Assembly (NCBI RefSeq): GCF_002368035.1
Contig: NZ_AP018222.1
Location: 4,023,534-4,087,533, forward strand
Length of the DNA stretch: 64,000 bases
Direction: 5' to 3'
From: Nostoc linckia NIES-25
GTDB lineage: Bacteria > Cyanobacteriota > Cyanobacteriia > Cyanobacteriales > Nostocaceae
Shown: positions 62,032 through 64,000 of the stretch, piece by piece
How positions within the stretch are numbered: the first letter of the stretch is position 1
Layout: the number at the start of each line of letters is the position of its first letter
Made by a program: the position numbers and the translations under genes
Notes under the pieces: generated by a model
Told to the model about the DNA's origin: nothing
The model's database searches: none
What the model saw: the letters and a program-made list of their open reading frames with translations, nothing else

Positions 62032-62187
62032 GGTCATTGGTCATTGGGCACTTGTACTGAGCGAAGTCGAAGTATTGGGCATTGGGCAGGGGAAAAGGTT
62101 AAAGGGAAAAGGGAAAAGGAATAAATTTAATCTTTCCCCTTTTCCCCTTACCCTTTTCCCTTTCCCCATGCCCTATGCCCCATCTCC
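62032..62187. repeat. Purine/pyrimidine hairpin repeat, copy 6
   Basis: CATTGGTCATTGG, CTTGTACTGAGCGAAGTCG and GGGCATTGGGCAGGGG lead into GGAAAAGG/TTAAAGGG units. The centre is AATAAATTTAATC and the right arm CTTTCCCC/TTTTCCCC. It is in the opposite orientation to copies 1 and 3. It lies between the PMT and GNAT genes. Confidence 0.65.
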
Positions 62188-62736
62188 CTACTTCCTACCT
62201 TCCGGTGCATTTTGTTCAAATAGCAGCAGTTCAATACCGTAATACTTTTTTGTTCGCCCTATTGGCTTCATACCCAATCTTTGAGTTACACGGACTGAGG
62301 CATGATTTTCTGGCTTCACTACTGCATAAATCACTGGCAAATTCAAGACATTAAATCCGTATTCGAGCATACTTCGTCCTGCTTCGGTTGCATATCCTTT
62401 ACCCCAAGATGCTCGCCGTAGATGCCAGCCTACTTCATAATCTTGAGTGGCTAAGCCGTCTTTGTCGGGCAATGGTTTGAGAAGGATAGTTCCAACAATT
62501 GTTGTGGTTTCCTTTTCGAGAATTGCCCAAGATCCCGTACCATTTTTACGTCGTTGCGATCGCTCTAGATTATCCACCAAACGCTGACGCTGTGACTCAA
62601 TACTCGTCACGCGAGAACCATTACCAAGAAAATAGGTAACTTCGGGGTCACTATAAATAGTAAACGCTTGTTCGGCATCGCGTTCGGGTATCCAGCTGCG
62701 AATTATTAAGCGATCGGTTTCTAACAGGTTTGTCAT
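62188..62736 (-). CDS. GNAT N-acetyltransferase (RimJ/RimL type)
   Basis: The 182-residue protein starts LLETDRLIIRSWIPERDAEQAF and has the acetyl-CoA loop WHLRRASWGKGYATEAGRSML and KPENHASVRVTQRLGMKPIG. This is the RimJ/RimL-like GNAT fold. The substrate, a protein N-terminus or a small amine, cannot be told. The gene stands alone. Confidence 0.9.
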   Translation of the reverse strand: MTNLLETDRLIIRSWIPERDAEQAFTIYSDPEVTYFLGNGSRVTSIESQRQRLVDNLERSQRRKNGTGSWAILEKETTTIVGTILLKPLPDKDGLATQDYEVGWHLRRASWGKGYATEAGRSMLEYGFNVLNLPVIYAVVKPENHASVRVTQRLGMKPIGRTKKYYGIELLLFEQNAPEGRK

Positions 62737-63012
62737 CTTACCTTTGACTAAACAAAGTTACTCTTGTGCAAGACATTAAGACCATATCTTAAAAGTAGTG
62801 GATGAGGTAACCAAAACTTGAGATCCTGCAAAATTCTCCTTAAAAAAGAGGAATTTAAGAAAGTTATTCCCCCTTTTTTAAGGTTTGTTCTGGTGGATAT
62901 CGATACAACGGTAAACTTTACAAACATCCTCTAAGATAGTTTTGGTTGACCAGTCAAAAGCAATAGGCACAATTACACAAACATAATACATGATTGCTGG
63001 TCATTGAATTGG

Positions 63013-63372
63013 TTATGCAATAGCAAATTCTGAATCTTTCCTGAGTTCCTCAGACCGGAATCCTAATACAATCCGATCTTTTGGTACACCTGCTGTGACG
63101 AGTTCCGTTGCAATTCCCTCTTCAGTACCATCACGTTGAATCCAAATTTTACCATCAATAATATCAACGTGAATCAGGCAGCCATGTACGCGACGAGTCA
63201 CAGCAGGAGACAAGTCATAGGCTGGTTCTCTTCCCAAAATCATTAAGAGATAGCGATCTTGTTCGCTATCGAAAACTGTTTCAAATTGAATATGACCTGT
63301 ACTGAACGGGATTTTCGTATGTTCAATCAAAATATTCCGAATTAACTGTCTGTATTGCTCCAAGGTATCCAT
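63013..63372 (-). CDS. xisI: XisI protein
   Basis: The 119-residue protein matches XisI: MDTLEQYRQLIRNILIEH at the start, then DRYLLMILG, RVHGCLIHVDIIDGKIWIQRDGTE and GVPKDRIVLGFRSEELR. XisI was first described as a factor controlling excision of the fdxN element in Anabaena heterocysts. Its gene overlaps xisH by 31 bases. No fdxN or xisF is seen here, so it is probably one of the many spread-out copies and not part of an element. Confidence 0.92.
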   Translation of the reverse strand: MDTLEQYRQLIRNILIEHTKIPFSTGHIQFETVFDSEQDRYLLMILGREPAYDLSPAVTRRVHGCLIHVDIIDGKIWIQRDGTEEGIATELVTAGVPKDRIVLGFRSEELRKDSEFAIA

Positions 63373-63776
63373 CTGAAAATAACCTCTTGCTCTAGCTGAA
63401 ATACAACGACATTAACTTTGTAATCTTCTACCAAAAGTTTAGCAATTGGCTCATCAAAGATATCAGCGTATACTTCGTCACGGACGGCGAGATAGAGGAC
63501 GCGATCGGGATTGGTTCTAATCATCACAGAACGGTACGCAAGATACTGTCCCAGCGCGTGTTCGAGATCTATCATGTCGGATACACTACGAAATGTTTTA
63601 ATTTCAACGGCTATCCGGTGTCCTTCTTTTTCAGCAGCAATCAATTTCTCGGCACCCAGATCGACATACATATCCCTTTTTCCCCACTTCAGATGAAAAG
63701 GATCGTCGGTAATTGTCCAGCCATCTTTGATTAGGGCAGTTTTGACATTCTGATGATATCGGTCTCTAATTGGCAT
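63342..63776 (-). CDS. xisH: XisH protein (PD-(D/E)XK nuclease-like fold)
   Basis: The 144-residue protein begins MPIRDRYHQNVKTALIKDGW. It has WGKRDMYVDLGAEKLIAAEKEG and RIAVEIKTFRSVSD, where Asp and Glu-x-Lys form a restriction-endonuclease-like site. EHALGQYLAYRSVM and YLAVRDEVYADIF follow. It overlaps xisI and is usually co-expressed with it. The pair may act in site-specific excision or as a toxin-antitoxin-like or defence unit; the data here do not decide. Confidence 0.92.
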   Translation of the reverse strand: MPIRDRYHQNVKTALIKDGWTITDDPFHLKWGKRDMYVDLGAEKLIAAEKEGHRIAVEIKTFRSVSDMIDLEHALGQYLAYRSVMIRTNPDRVLYLAVRDEVYADIFDEPIAKLLVEDYKVNVVVFQLEQEVIFRWIPWSNTDS

Positions 63777-63779
63777 AAA

Positions 63780-64000
63780 TTACTCGAATAAGGAATTAGT
63801 ACCCTCAACTTTTGCCACTTCCAACATTGTCTTTAACACCGAATCTGGATTTAAACTAATAGAATCAATTCCCTGTTCAACTAAAAACTGGGCAAATTCT
63901 GGGTAATCGCTTGGTGCTTGTCCGCAAATGCCGATTTTGCGATCGCATTTTTTCGCGGTTTCTATGGCCATTTTCACCATCCGCTTCACACCTTCACTCC
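63780..64000 (-). CDS. ppsA: Phosphoenolpyruvate synthase-like enzyme, C-terminal end
   Basis: Only the last 72 codons are in the window. The sequence GVKRMVKMAIETAKKCD, then KIGICGQAPSDYPEFAQFLVEQG and IDSISLNPDSVLKT, is the end of the PEP-binding TIM barrel with the conserved Cys of the active-site loop. This matches PEP synthase better than pyruvate phosphate dikinase. It makes PEP from pyruvate and ATP. The xisH gene follows the stop by 3 bases. Confidence 0.88.
   Translation of the reverse strand, partial: SEGVKRMVKMAIETAKKCDRKIGICGQAPSDYPEFAQFLVEQGIDSISLNPDSVLKTMLEVAKVEGTNSLFE

Noticed and set aside
62030..62242. 70-codon plus-strand frame
   Set aside because: Repeat-encoded (copy 6), overlapping the end of the GNAT gene.
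63013..63776. fdxN excision element
   Set aside because: Only xisH and xisI are present; no xisF recombinase, fdxN or attachment-site repeats were seen.

Overview
The window is a stretch of cyanobacterial chromosome, most likely from a filamentous heterocyst-forming species (order Nostocales). Supporting signs are the many GCGATCGC (HIP1-type) octamers, a run of twelve CCCCAGT/GGGGACT heptamers of the STRR type known from heterocystous cyanobacteria, a HetZ-family gene, CP12, DUF4327, DUF751 and DUF3177 genes, an xisH/xisI pair and two phytochromes. CphA has 768 codons from its best start, with the chromophore Cys at position 259. CphB carries Leu259 instead. This pairing resembles Calothrix/Tolypothrix-type strains.

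Layout: 1-3.1 kb holds a partial larC, a Sua5/YciO-type gene and a hetZ-family gene. 3.4-8.6 kb is an AraC regulator divergent from an SDR gene, followed by a small monooxygenase-like gene, a DJ-1/PfpI gene and a RetSat/CrtI-like oxidoreductase. 8.8-14.7 kb is housekeeping and small conserved genes: a dam-type methylase, DUF751, rbfA, DUF4327, a cation efflux gene and a CheY-like gene. 15-29.3 kb is rich in signalling genes: cphB-rcpB-(REC-5xPAS-kinase), then a one-module A-T-R NRPS, a Cache hybrid kinase and a REC-kinase. 29.3-40 kb has a DUF29 gene split by a 152-bp TA-flanked element, guaA, cbiD, two decayed DUF433/DUF5615 toxin-antitoxin modules, CP12, a FIST protein, a phosphoesterase and trmB. 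55-59.1 kb carries a REC-kinase and cphA-rcpA. 59.4-64 kb holds DUF4058, a PMT-type glycosyltransferase with a repeat-derived in-frame insertion, GNAT, xisI, xisH and the end of a ppsA-like gene.

The most remarkable locus is 40.4-53.8 kb, a RiPP (ribosomal peptide) cluster. It contains an APH-fold kinase, at least four precursor genes (three too short for ordinary gene finders), a HopA1-family protein, an aldo/keto-reductase-like protein, a parvulin-type isomerase and a CPBP protease. Facing it is an export operon: a transposon-like HTH protein, a C39-peptidase ABC transporter with an N-terminal cyclic-nucleotide-type domain, an HlyD adaptor and a second isomerase-like protein. Kinase plus HopA1-like lyase is the dehydration pair of class V lanthipeptides and thioamitides. 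The precursor leaders are almost identical and end in Gly-Gly. Three of the four cores alternate Ser/Thr with a hydrophobic residue almost perfectly, and one ends in (Thr-Trp)x4. Most lack Cys, so ring formation is not the obvious outcome. The pattern suggests peptides with a dehydrated (or dehydrated and then reduced) residue at every second position, reminiscent of the alternating D/L architecture of linear gramicidin. The sequences are read directly; the chemistry is inference.

The window also holds several dispersed repeat families and clear insertion scars. I saw no tRNA, rRNA, CRISPR array or intact transposase gene.
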